Positions 15,833 to 23,605 of a DNA stretch of 64,000 nt are shown here, one piece after another (position 1 is the first letter of the stretch; every line of letters begins with the position of its first letter). A program made the position numbers and the translations under genes. The notes beneath the pieces were generated by a model. It saw only the letters and a list, made by a program, of their open reading frames with translations. It made no database searches and was not told the origin of the DNA. The stretch is from CAZRAL01 sp964598005. GTDB taxonomy: Bacteria; Pseudomonadota; Gammaproteobacteria; Burkholderiales; Usitatibacteraceae. Location: assembly GCA_964598005.1 (NCBI GenBank), contig CAZRAL010000002.1:1-64000 (forward strand), given 5' to 3'.

Positions 15833-16318
15833 TCAGTCACGAAAATTTTCAAATTGAAGTGGTACTTCTAACACATCCTTTTTACAGCGTGCCATTGCTT
15901 CCTGCAAATCATCACGTTTGGCACCAGTAACCCGCACTGTTTGCCCTTGAATCGAGGCTTGCACCTTGAGTTTGGAATCCTTGAGCAGCTTGACGATTTT
16001 CTTGGCAAGTTCCGATTCGATACCGTTTTTCACATTAATGATTTGTTTGACTTTATCGCCGCCGATTTTTTCCTTGTTTTTTTCGTCCAGCAAGCGAATA
16101 TCCACCCCGCGCTTGGCAAATTTGGCGTGCAATACATCTTTAACCTGGCTTAATTTGAAATCGTCATCAGCGTAGAGCGTTAATTCCAGGTCCTTTTGTT
16201 CGACCCGCGCGTCCGAACCCTTGAAATCAAAACGTGTAGAAATTTCCTTGTTCGCCTGTTCGATGGCGTTTTTTAGTTCGACCTTGTTGGCTTCGGAAAC
16301 GATATCAAATGATGGCAT
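15833..16318 (-). CDS. yajQ: YajQ/UPF0234 family nucleotide-binding protein
   Basis: A 161-residue protein with the family pattern MPSFDIVSEANKVELKNAI, RFDFKGSDARVE and KDLELTLYADDDFKLSQVKD. YajQ proteins have two ferredoxin-like folds and bind RNA or nucleotides; in Xanthomonas a homologue binds cyclic di-GMP. The function here is not set by context. It is downstream of argG on the same strand with 48 bp between. GAGAGGGCAAC precedes the ATG. Confidence 0.92.
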   Translation of the reverse strand: MPSFDIVSEANKVELKNAIEQANKEISTRFDFKGSDARVEQKDLELTLYADDDFKLSQVKDVLHAKFAKRGVDIRLLDEKNKEKIGGDKVKQIINVKNGIESELAKKIVKLLKDSKLKVQASIQGQTVRVTGAKRDDLQEAMARCKKDVLEVPLQFENFRD

Positions 16319-16366
16319 GTTGCCCTCTCTTTATGCGCCTGCATCAACTCGTACAAGAAATAATAT

Positions 16367-17629
16367 TTACTTCTTTCTCTTCTGCGGTTTTATTTTATTC
16401 GCTTTGTTGGCTGCCTTATTAGCCGCAATACGCAATCGTAGCGCATTCAGCTTGATAAAACCTGCCGCATCAGCCTGATTGTAGGCGCCGCCGTCATCGT
16501 CGAAGGTGGAAATGGTCTGGTCGAACAAGGAATCACTTTTCGATTCGCGGCTTACCACCAATACCGTTCCCTTATAAAGCTTCAATCTAACCGTGCCATT
16601 GACTGTCTGCTGCGATTCATCGATCAGATTTTGCAGCAACTTTCGCTCAGGGGAAAACCAGTAGCCGTTGTAAATCATGCGGCCGTAACGCGGCATCAAA
16701 TCGTCCTTCAAGGCCAGTACTTCACGATCCAGCGTGATCGACTCCATGGCCCGATGCGCCTTCAGCATGATGGTGCCGCCCGGCGTCTCGTAGCAGCCAC
16801 GCGACTTCATACCGACGTAGCGGTTTTCCACCATATCCAGCCGGCCAACGCCATGCTTGCCGCCCAAACGATTCAATTCCGTCAATACTTTTGCCGGCGA
16901 GAGTTTCTTGCTATTAATGGCAATGATGTCGCCCTTTTCGTAGACGAGTTCGACATACTCGGGTTTGCCAGGCGCTTTTTCAGGCGAAACGGTAATACGC
17001 CACATTACATCCTCCGGCTCAAACGCCGGATCTTCAAGAATGCCGCCCTCGTAGGAAATATGCAGCAAATTGGCATCCATCGAATAAGGGGCGCCACCGC
17101 CTTTACGTTTTTTGAAATCGACCGGAATCCCATGCTGGTCCGCGTATTTCAACAATTTCTCGCGCGATAGCAAATCCCATTCGCGCCAGGGAGCAATAAT
17201 TTTCACGTTCGGCATCAAGGCGTACGCGCCTAACTCAAAACGCACCTGATCGTTACCCTTGCCGGTTGCGCCGTGCGAAATAGCATCTGCTCCGGTTTTT
17301 TTGGCGATATCGATCAGATATTTGGCGATCAGCGGCCGCGCAATTGACGTACCCAGTAAATACTCCCCTTCGTAAACCGTGTTGGCCCGAAACATGGGGA
17401 AAACAAAATCGCGCACGAATTCTTCGCGCAAATCTTCGATAAAAATATTTTGTTTTTTGATGCCCATCGCCAGCGCTTTCTTGCGCGCCGGCTCCACCTC
17501 TTCACCCTGGCCGATATCCGCAGTAAACGTAACGACTTCACAGCCATAAACATCCTGTAGCCACTTTAGAATAACCGAGGTATCCAGCCCGCCGGAATAA
17601 GCGAGAACAACTTTTTTTACTTCACTCAT
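16367..17629 (-). CDS. argG: argininosuccinate synthase
   Basis: Joins citrulline and aspartate with ATP, the penultimate step of arginine synthesis. The 420-residue protein has the N-type ATP pyrophosphatase loop AYSGGLDTSVILKWL at residues 10-25, the SHGATGKGNDQVRFELG signature, and SLDREV-type substrate regions near 310. The C-terminus is an unusually lysine-rich tail (KAANKANKIKPQKRKK), about 15 residues beyond the typical end. It belongs to a minus-strand set with argF and an unknown gene between them. Confidence 0.96.
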   Translation of the reverse strand: MSEVKKVVLAYSGGLDTSVILKWLQDVYGCEVVTFTADIGQGEEVEPARKKALAMGIKKQNIFIEDLREEFVRDFVFPMFRANTVYEGEYLLGTSIARPLIAKYLIDIAKKTGADAISHGATGKGNDQVRFELGAYALMPNVKIIAPWREWDLLSREKLLKYADQHGIPVDFKKRKGGGAPYSMDANLLHISYEGGILEDPAFEPEDVMWRITVSPEKAPGKPEYVELVYEKGDIIAINSKKLSPAKVLTELNRLGGKHGVGRLDMVENRYVGMKSRGCYETPGGTIMLKAHRAMESITLDREVLALKDDLMPRYGRMIYNGYWFSPERKLLQNLIDESQQTVNGTVRLKLYKGTVLVVSRESKSDSLFDQTISTFDDDGGAYNQADAAGFIKLNALRLRIAANKAANKANKIKPQKRKK

Positions 17630-17680
17630 TTACTTTCTCTTTTATAAAAATTTACTGAAAAATGATGCGACAGTGGGAAC

Positions 17681-18583
17681 TCATTTCGATATTCCTTTAT
17701 TTTCGATGGCACCGGGTTTAACAGGCTTGATTTCACCAATTTCGACTTCGCCTACCGCCTCGCGTAGCGCCCTTGCCGAGGCTCGCTCGATAAAACTTCC
17801 AATGCGCTCAACCAATTTTTCGGCTGGAATATTTTTGGCAATATCCACCGCAGTCGCCATCAGATCAAAAAGTTTCTGAAAATCGTGCCGGTCCGCGCTT
17901 TCAACGATATTCATCGTTTTGGCATCCAGTACCCACAACTTGGTGTACGCAAACGGTGCAATATAACGACTGGATCTCGATTTTTTACCGGTCACCGGAT
18001 CGATCGTTTCGTCAGCCATTCCACCGCCCTCAGCATCGCTTTCCGAATCGTCAAAGGCGCCAGGGGTATTGTTGTTTAGTGGTTGAATATAGATGCCCAA
18101 GCCATGGAGTTTACTGGCCATGCCTCTACGCTCGGACATCAAATATTTCGGCGTCACCACGAAAATACGATCCCAATTTTTTCGCTCGGGTACTTTTTCC
18201 AACGCAGCAACAATTTTACCTATTGCCACACGTTCACGGTCTTGTGGCAAAACATCGTCCAGTTCGGCTGCAGCCAGACGTATATAAATACGTTTGCTTT
18301 CAGGCTCTTTTTCCGCCAACGCGCGATCCAGTCCACGCAATATCGCTGCATTTAACCCATCATTCGGTACTTTCATCGCATCGCGGCGAAACGGCTCAAT
18401 ATTGGAGCCAACTTGTTCGCGATGACGAACAATCATAAATACATCTCCTACCGCAGAAACCAGCGCGTAGACCTTTGGTGGTGCTGGTGTTTGCGTTGCG
18501 CCGGTATCGATTGTTTGTGCTGTAGCAATGCAGGCTGAAAAAAATACAGCGGCGAGTAAGCCGTGTCTATATGGTTTGTTCAT
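17681..18583 (-). CDS. secreted protein of unknown function coupled to argF
   Basis: A 300-residue protein with an N-terminal signal peptide (LLAAVFFSACIATAQT). The body has mixed alpha/beta character (KVYALVSAVGDVFMIVRHRE; KNWDRIFVVTPKYL) and a low-complexity acidic/glycine insert around 178-192 (DDSESDAEGGGMADE). I do not recognise a family. Its ATG overlaps the argF stop by four bases (18580-18583), so the two are very probably translated together; argG follows after 51 bp. Its position between two arginine genes does not by itself make it an arginine gene, since a periplasmic protein could not share their substrates. Confidence 0.7.
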   Translation of the reverse strand: MNKPYRHGLLAAVFFSACIATAQTIDTGATQTPAPPKVYALVSAVGDVFMIVRHREQVGSNIEPFRRDAMKVPNDGLNAAILRGLDRALAEKEPESKRIYIRLAAAELDDVLPQDRERVAIGKIVAALEKVPERKNWDRIFVVTPKYLMSERRGMASKLHGLGIYIQPLNNNTPGAFDDSESDAEGGGMADETIDPVTGKKSRSSRYIAPFAYTKLWVLDAKTMNIVESADRHDFQKLFDLMATAVDIAKNIPAEKLVERIGSFIERASARALREAVGEVEIGEIKPVKPGAIENKGISK

Positions 18584-19494
18584 GAATCAATCCTTCCCAT
18601 CAGTAAAAATTCCATTAATGCTTTTTGAACGTGCAGGCGATTCTCGGCTTCTTCCCAAACCACACTTTGCGGCCCTTCCAGTACCTCCTCGCAAACTTCT
18701 TCGCCACGGTGAGCGGGAAGGCAATGCATAAATAATGCATCTTTATCCGCTACGCTCATGATTTTTGCGTCGACCTTGAAATCGGCAAAAGCCTTCTTGC
18801 GTTCGCTCGCTTCTGCCTCGAACCCCATGCTGGTCCATACATCGGTGGTCACGATATGCGCCCCAGCTGCGGCCTGCATGGGGTCAGTAAATACACGCAA
18901 ATACTCCTTATCGACGGGCTCGCCCCGTTGTGATTTCATCTCATATCCTGAGGGTGTAGCGACATGCAGCTTGAAATTCAGTACCCGTGCCGCCTGCAGC
19001 CAGGTATAACTCATATTGTTTGCGTCACCGATCCAGGCTACGGTACGGCCAGCAATCGAGCCGCGTTGCTCAATATAGGTAAAAATATCTCCCATCACCT
19101 GGCAAGGGTGATACTCATTGGTCAACCCGTTAATCACTGGTACTCGCGAATGCGCCGCGAAACGTTCGATAATCGCCTGCTCGAAGGTACGGATCATGAC
19201 GATATCAACCATGCGCGAAATAACGCGCGCCACGTCCTCGATCGGCTCGCCGCGCCCAAGCTGACTTTCCGAGGTGTTAAGCACGATCGAAGAACCCCCC
19301 AGTTGATAAATACCGGCCTCAAACGATACGCGTGTACGCGTCGAACTTTTTTCGAACACCATCGCCAACATGCGGTCGGTTAGCGGTTGATAGGGAATGT
19401 AATTCTTGAACCGGTGCTTGAGAATTTTGGCCCGCGCAAACAAGTGATCGAATTCATCGCTTGTGAAATCGCCGAATTGCAGGAAATGTTTCAT
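18580..19494 (-). CDS. argF: ornithine carbamoyltransferase
   Basis: Makes citrulline from ornithine and carbamoyl phosphate. The 304-residue length is standard. Carbamoyl-phosphate site STRTRVSFEAG (about 55), HPCQVMGDI, and the ornithine/active-site Cys motif MHCLPAHRGEEV (about 260) are intact. It begins the leftward unit argF, unknown, argG. The upstream region contains an AT-rich inverted repeat at 19530-19559 that could be an operator. Confidence 0.96.
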   Translation of the reverse strand: MKHFLQFGDFTSDEFDHLFARAKILKHRFKNYIPYQPLTDRMLAMVFEKSSTRTRVSFEAGIYQLGGSSIVLNTSESQLGRGEPIEDVARVISRMVDIVMIRTFEQAIIERFAAHSRVPVINGLTNEYHPCQVMGDIFTYIEQRGSIAGRTVAWIGDANNMSYTWLQAARVLNFKLHVATPSGYEMKSQRGEPVDKEYLRVFTDPMQAAAGAHIVTTDVWTSMGFEAEASERKKAFADFKVDAKIMSVADKDALFMHCLPAHRGEEVCEEVLEGPQSVVWEEAENRLHVQKALMEFLLMGRIDS

Positions 19495-19529
19495 AACTTA
19501 GGCTACTAACGCAGATGCTGTTCTGAATA

Positions 19530-19559
19530 TACTTATTATGTACATGGATAATATAAGTA
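19530..19559. promoter_or_regulatory. AT-rich inverted repeat upstream of argF
   Basis: TACTTATTAT (19530-19539) and ATAATATAAGTA (19548-19559) are near-perfect inverse partners. They are framed by the direct repeat CTGTTCT at 19518-19524 and 19560-19566. The site is 36 bp upstream of the argF start. It resembles an operator in layout but fits the enterobacterial ARG box consensus poorly. Confidence 0.35.
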
Positions 19560-19688
19560 CTGTTCTCAAAATATAACGGCAATTTTATGGAAACCCTTAT
19601 TCATCGTCGAGTCGCTGCACTGAATAATTACCAGCAGAAGTACCAGGGTCAAATGTACGTTTGGTGCAAATTTTTAAAAAAGAAATAT

Positions 19689-20072
19689 TTAAGGAATTTT
19701 TATCGGCGTAATGTTTTCTATTTCTAGTTGAAGAATTGAGCCCTCTTCACCAGAGGACAGGGTGCCAATTCGGCCATATACCTTTACGGGCTGTCTGGCT
19801 AATTTATAAATATCATTTATGTCAATGTTTTTTGAATTTAGATAAATACGATCCTGCGGATAAACGGGGTCCTTAAGATAAAGGCCTGGGCGATTATCTT
19901 TATAAGTCGCAGAATCAGTTTGTACTGTCCCGGCAATATGAAAATAAACGGGATTTTCATGGGCTCGATAAATGCCAAAAGCGATGAATGCACTTAGCAC
20001 AGTGCCCAGAAAAAAGCCGGCAGCAAATTGTTTACCCTTCATTTTCCCTCTTATTTTTTTCGATGTACTCAT
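19689..20072 (-). CDS. membrane-anchored OB-fold-like protein, unknown
   Basis: About 127 residues with one N-terminal transmembrane anchor (FAAGFFLGTVLSAFIAFGIY) and a soluble part rich in beta strands (VYFHIAGTVQTDSATY; ARQPVKVYGRIGTL). The pattern of a short strand, RIYLNSKNIDIND and a final LQLEIENITPI suggests an OB-like domain, but this is a guess. Start: ATG at 20072 is given; an ATG at 20042 just after AGAGGGAAA is equally possible, and a TTG at 20102 less so. Base composition is visibly more AT-rich than the flanking genes, hinting at recent acquisition. Confidence 0.6.
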   Translation of the reverse strand: MSTSKKIRGKMKGKQFAAGFFLGTVLSAFIAFGIYRAHENPVYFHIAGTVQTDSATYKDNRPGLYLKDPVYPQDRIYLNSKNIDINDIYKLARQPVKVYGRIGTLSSGEEGSILQLEIENITPIKIP

Positions 20073-20248
20073 GGTTGATTTATTTACCAATTGATTGGTC
20101 AAAGTGAAATTGCATTCTATACATTACTCATTTGAACTCTTATAAAAGATATAATTTAATTGTACTCATATTATCTTGGGTGTTTCGCTCTCGCTTTCTT
20201 AGTTGTCCTTCAGCTTCATTTTATCTTTTCAACCATACCTGCTTTTCC

Positions 20249-20596
20249 ATGACCACGTCCAGCGCCGCCGCCAGCGGCCTGATCATACAAGGCATTACCC
20301 AAAACGGGCGTGCTTTTCGTCCCAGCGATTGGGCAGATCGGTTATGCGGTGTACTGTCTACATTCGGGGGCGACCAGCAGATGCGTTATTCGCCTTACGT
20401 TCGTCCGTTAATGCTGGATGGGGTGCGTTGCGTCATGGTTGAACCCTTGCTGGCCAACATCGAGCCGCGTGCCTACCGGTTCCTCATCGAGTTTGCCCGT
20501 GATAACGACTTGGTGATTATCGATCCTCAACAGCAGGCCGGGGAAGATTATTGTCCCGTACCCGGGAATGCGCTGGAAAAAATGCAGGGAAACTAA
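20249..20596 (+). CDS. DUF3579 family protein
   Basis: A 115-residue protein matching the beta/gammaproteobacterial DUF3579 family: LIIQGITQNGRAFRPSDWADRLCGVLSTFGGD, CVMVEPLLANIEPRAYRFLI and a final DNDLVIIDPQQ. Function unknown. Family members are commonly found between argF and rpsT in betaproteobacteria, as here. The ATG at 20249 follows a TTTTCC tract with no strong ribosome site; the longer open frame from 20132 adds a hydrophobic stretch not seen in the family. Confidence 0.82.
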   Translation: MTTSSAAASGLIIQGITQNGRAFRPSDWADRLCGVLSTFGGDQQMRYSPYVRPLMLDGVRCVMVEPLLANIEPRAYRFLIEFARDNDLVIIDPQQQAGEDYCPVPGNALEKMQGN

Positions 20597-20648
20597 CTTT
20601 GCCTATGCCCCATTACGCAGAAAAATGCGGCTTTAAGGCAGGATGGGT

Positions 20649-20924
20649 TTATGCCACACTGGCGCCAATCGCCTTGATCGCCGCACTGAGGCGGCTCTTG
20701 TGACGGGCAGCCTTGTTCTTGTGAATGATATTTTTATTGGCGGCTGAATCGATGGTTGAAGCAGACTCTTTAAACACCGTTTCGGCTGCACTTTTGTCGC
20801 CGGCTGCGATGGCGGCTTGCACTTTTTTGATCGCGGTACGTAGGGTGGAACGTTGCGACATATTGTGTGCACGTTGTTTGATCGATTGACGGGCGCGTTT
20901 CTCAGCTTGCTTGGTATTGGCCAT
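20649..20924 (-). CDS. rpsT: 30S ribosomal protein S20
   Basis: A 91-residue basic helical protein beginning MANTKQAEKRARQSIKQRAH and ending IHKNKAARHKSRLSAAIKAI, both diagnostic of S20, which binds 16S rRNA in the small subunit. Divergent from murJ, the usual arrangement in proteobacteria. A leader of about 150 bp separates the two starts. Confidence 0.97.
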   Translation of the reverse strand: MANTKQAEKRARQSIKQRAHNMSQRSTLRTAIKKVQAAIAAGDKSAAETVFKESASTIDSAANKNIIHKNKAARHKSRLSAAIKAIGASVA

Positions 20925-21079
20925 AATAAATCCGTTTTTTTGTCAGAATCAGCAATATTAAACTTTGCGAAGCCTTGTATTATAACGCTTTTCTGAAAAA
21001 CATCCAAGTCTGGGCTAAAGGCGGCACTGCATCAGGCAACAGGCCTGCGTTCACGCCAGTCACCACAACATAATCTTCC

Positions 21080-22612
21080 ATGAATCTTTTCAAAGCTGCA
21101 GCTTCGGTTTCAGCGCTCACCTTGCTATCGCGCATTACGGGGCTGTTACGCGAAATCATTGGCGCCAATCTGTTCGGCGCGGGTGCAGTCATGGATGCAT
21201 TCATGGTGGCGTGGCGTATCCCGAATTTCCTGCGCCGCCTGTTTGCGGAAGGTGCATTCTCGCAGGCTTTCGTTCCGGTTTTCGCCGAATATAAAAACAA
21301 GCGCGATGTACATGCTACCCACGAACTGGTTAGTGGCGTTGCCAGCATGCTGGCGCTTGTGCTGTTTTTTATTACCCTGATCGGTGTTATTGCGGCGCCC
21401 ATTCTGGTCTATGCCACGGCCTCCGGCTATGCGGTGGATGCAGGAAAATTCGAACTCACCATTCAACTGGTGCGCATCACCTTCCCTTATATTTTTTTTA
21501 TTTCCCTGGTTTCCTTGTCGGCAGGGGTTCTGAATACTTTCGGCGCATTCAAAACGCCAGCCTTTACGCCGGTGTTGCTGAATCTATCGGTTATCGGCGT
21601 TGCCTTGTTAGCTGCCCCTTATTTCAACCCGCCTATTCTGGCGTTGGCCTGGGGCACGTTTTTGGGTGGAGTCGTGCAACTGTTGTTCCAGCTTCCTGCA
21701 CTGAAGCAAATAGGCATGCTTCCACGCTGGCGCTGGAAGCCGCGAGACGAGGGCGTAACCCGAATCTTGAAACTTATGGCGCCTGCGGCACTGGGTGTAT
21801 CGGTGGCACAAATTTCCGTCTTGCTGAATACGCAAATTGCCTCATTTTTGGGTAACGGGGCGGTGTCGTGGATTTCTTTTGCGGATCGGTTGATGGAGTT
21901 CCCTACTGCCATGCTCGGCGTGGCGCTAAGCACCGTATTGCTTCCCTCGCTGGTGAAGCATCACGCTAACGAAAATCCGGTTGAATATTCAAAATTGCTC
22001 GACTGGGGATTGCGCACCACTTTTTTGTTCACCTTGCCCGCAGCACTGGGGCTGGCCTTGCTTGCCACGCCACTGATTGCCACCATTTTCCAGCATGGCC
22101 GCTTCAACGCCCACGATGTTTTAATGACCCGTAATGCGCTGGTTGCCTATTCAGTCGGGCTGACAGGCATCATTCTGGTCAAGATTCTTGCCCCCGGTTT
22201 TTATGCGCGGCAAAACATCAAAACGCCGGTAAAAATTGCCGTACTGACACTGGTTATCACGCAATTGCTGAATCTGGCTTTTGTTCCCTTTCTGCGCCAT
22301 GCCGGTTTGGCGCTGGCTACGGGATTGGGTGCATGTTTCAACGCCGGGTTGCTGTATTACTTTATTCGCAAACAGGGCATTTTTTCGCCTGAGCCCGCTT
22401 GGCTGAGGTTTTTTCTGAAGCTGATCGTGGCGCTCTCGCTAATGGGAGTGACACTTTGGAGTTTGACCGGTAGTGAAGCTTCCTGGCTAAGCGGAACGGT
22501 GTGGCATAAATCTTTGCGGCTGGGTTTGGTGATCGGCGCAGGCAGCGCCGTATATTTCGCCAGTCTGTGGCTGATGGGCTTTCGCCTGCGCCATTTTATA
22601 AAACAGACATAA
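21080..22612 (+). CDS. murJ: lipid II flippase MurJ
   Basis: Flips the peptidoglycan precursor lipid II across the inner membrane. The 510-residue protein of the MATE/MVF type has 14 predicted helices. The N-terminal ALTLLSRITGLLREIIGANL, MVAWRIPNFLRRLFAEGAFS and APGFYARQNIKTPVKIA are family hallmarks, carrying the essential arginines. Four bases before ribF, so co-transcribed with ribF-ileS-lspA-ispH. Confidence 0.96.
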   Translation: MNLFKAAASVSALTLLSRITGLLREIIGANLFGAGAVMDAFMVAWRIPNFLRRLFAEGAFSQAFVPVFAEYKNKRDVHATHELVSGVASMLALVLFFITLIGVIAAPILVYATASGYAVDAGKFELTIQLVRITFPYIFFISLVSLSAGVLNTFGAFKTPAFTPVLLNLSVIGVALLAAPYFNPPILALAWGTFLGGVVQLLFQLPALKQIGMLPRWRWKPRDEGVTRILKLMAPAALGVSVAQISVLLNTQIASFLGNGAVSWISFADRLMEFPTAMLGVALSTVLLPSLVKHHANENPVEYSKLLDWGLRTTFLFTLPAALGLALLATPLIATIFQHGRFNAHDVLMTRNALVAYSVGLTGIILVKILAPGFYARQNIKTPVKIAVLTLVITQLLNLAFVPFLRHAGLALATGLGACFNAGLLYYFIRKQGIFSPEPAWLRFFLKLIVALSLMGVTLWSLTGSEASWLSGTVWHKSLRLGLVIGAGSAVYFASLWLMGFRLRHFIKQT

Positions 22613-22615
22613 GCC

Positions 22616-23605
22616 ATGCAAATTCACCGCACGTTGCATGCAACCGGAATGCCATTAGGGCTGGCGATTGGTAATTTTGATGGCGTGCACATTGGTCATC
22701 AGGCGATTCTGCGCGAAACCGTAAATAATGCCCATCGACTGGATGCTGAGGCCGCGGCGTTGACGTTTGAGCCGCTACCGCGCGAATTTTTTGCCCGCCA
22801 TAATTCAGGCAGCGTTCCACCAACGCGGTTGAGCAATCTGCGCGAAAAAACGTTGGAAATCAGCAAGGCGGGCATTCATCATCTATTCGTCTGCCGGTTT
22901 GACCATCGCTTTGCTGGCCAGTCACCTCAAGCCTTTATCGATAGCCTGTGCACACTGCAAGTGAAGTGGTTAATGGTGGGAGAAGATTTTCGCTTTGGCG
23001 CCCATCGCAGTGGGGATATACAAATGCTCATCGATGCGGGCCGTCGATACGGCTTCGAAGTCAAAGCGATGCCTGAAGTGCGATGTGGAAATTTACGCGC
23101 TTCTTCTACGGCGGTACGCGAGGCGCTGGCGGTGGGCAATCTGTCGTTGGCCCGACAATTACTGAGACGATTTTTCACCATCAGTGGTCGCGTGGTCCAC
23201 GGCAAAAAAATCGGCCGTACACTGGGATTCCCCACCGCCAATATTCTGCTGACTCCTCGCCTGCGAACGCAAATCCCTCCGCTTTCCGGGATATTTGCGG
23301 TAAGATGCCAGTCTGTAACTCGCGGACTCGAGGGAGCGGCGGGCAAGACTGAACCCATCTTTAATGGGGTAGCCAGTTTTGGTACCAATCCGGTGGTTTT
23401 ATCTGAAAACCGCTATTTTCTGGAAGTCTTCCTCTTCGATTTTTCCGGTGATCTCTATGGCCAACGCCTGGAGATTGCCTTTATCGAAAAAATCCGCGAC
23501 GAACAAAAATTTACCAGCCTTGATGCGCTCGTCAGCCAGATGCATGACGATACCAGGCGGGCCAAAAATATTTTGCGGACCATCCTTCATGGAAAAGAAA
23601 GTTGA
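22616..23605 (+). CDS. ribF: bifunctional riboflavin kinase / FAD synthetase
   Basis: Phosphorylates riboflavin to FMN and adenylylates FMN to FAD. The 329-residue protein has an N-terminal nucleotidyltransferase domain (IGNFDGVHIGHQAIL at about 20, FRFGAHRSGD) and a C-terminal flavokinase domain (about 185-320, GRTLGFPTANI, EVFLFDFSGDLYG). Its 3' end overlaps the ileS start by 17 bases in another frame. Confidence 0.95.
   Translation: MQIHRTLHATGMPLGLAIGNFDGVHIGHQAILRETVNNAHRLDAEAAALTFEPLPREFFARHNSGSVPPTRLSNLREKTLEISKAGIHHLFVCRFDHRFAGQSPQAFIDSLCTLQVKWLMVGEDFRFGAHRSGDIQMLIDAGRRYGFEVKAMPEVRCGNLRASSTAVREALAVGNLSLARQLLRRFFTISGRVVHGKKIGRTLGFPTANILLTPRLRTQIPPLSGIFAVRCQSVTRGLEGAAGKTEPIFNGVASFGTNPVVLSENRYFLEVFLFDFSGDLYGQRLEIAFIEKIRDEQKFTSLDALVSQMHDDTRRAKNILRTILHGKES

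Noticed and set aside
19588..19730. 46-residue plus-strand frame starting METLIHRRVAAL
   Set aside because: The first residues recall a HIT-family N-terminus, but the frame quickly becomes AT-rich low-complexity and runs into the opposite gene; too little to call.
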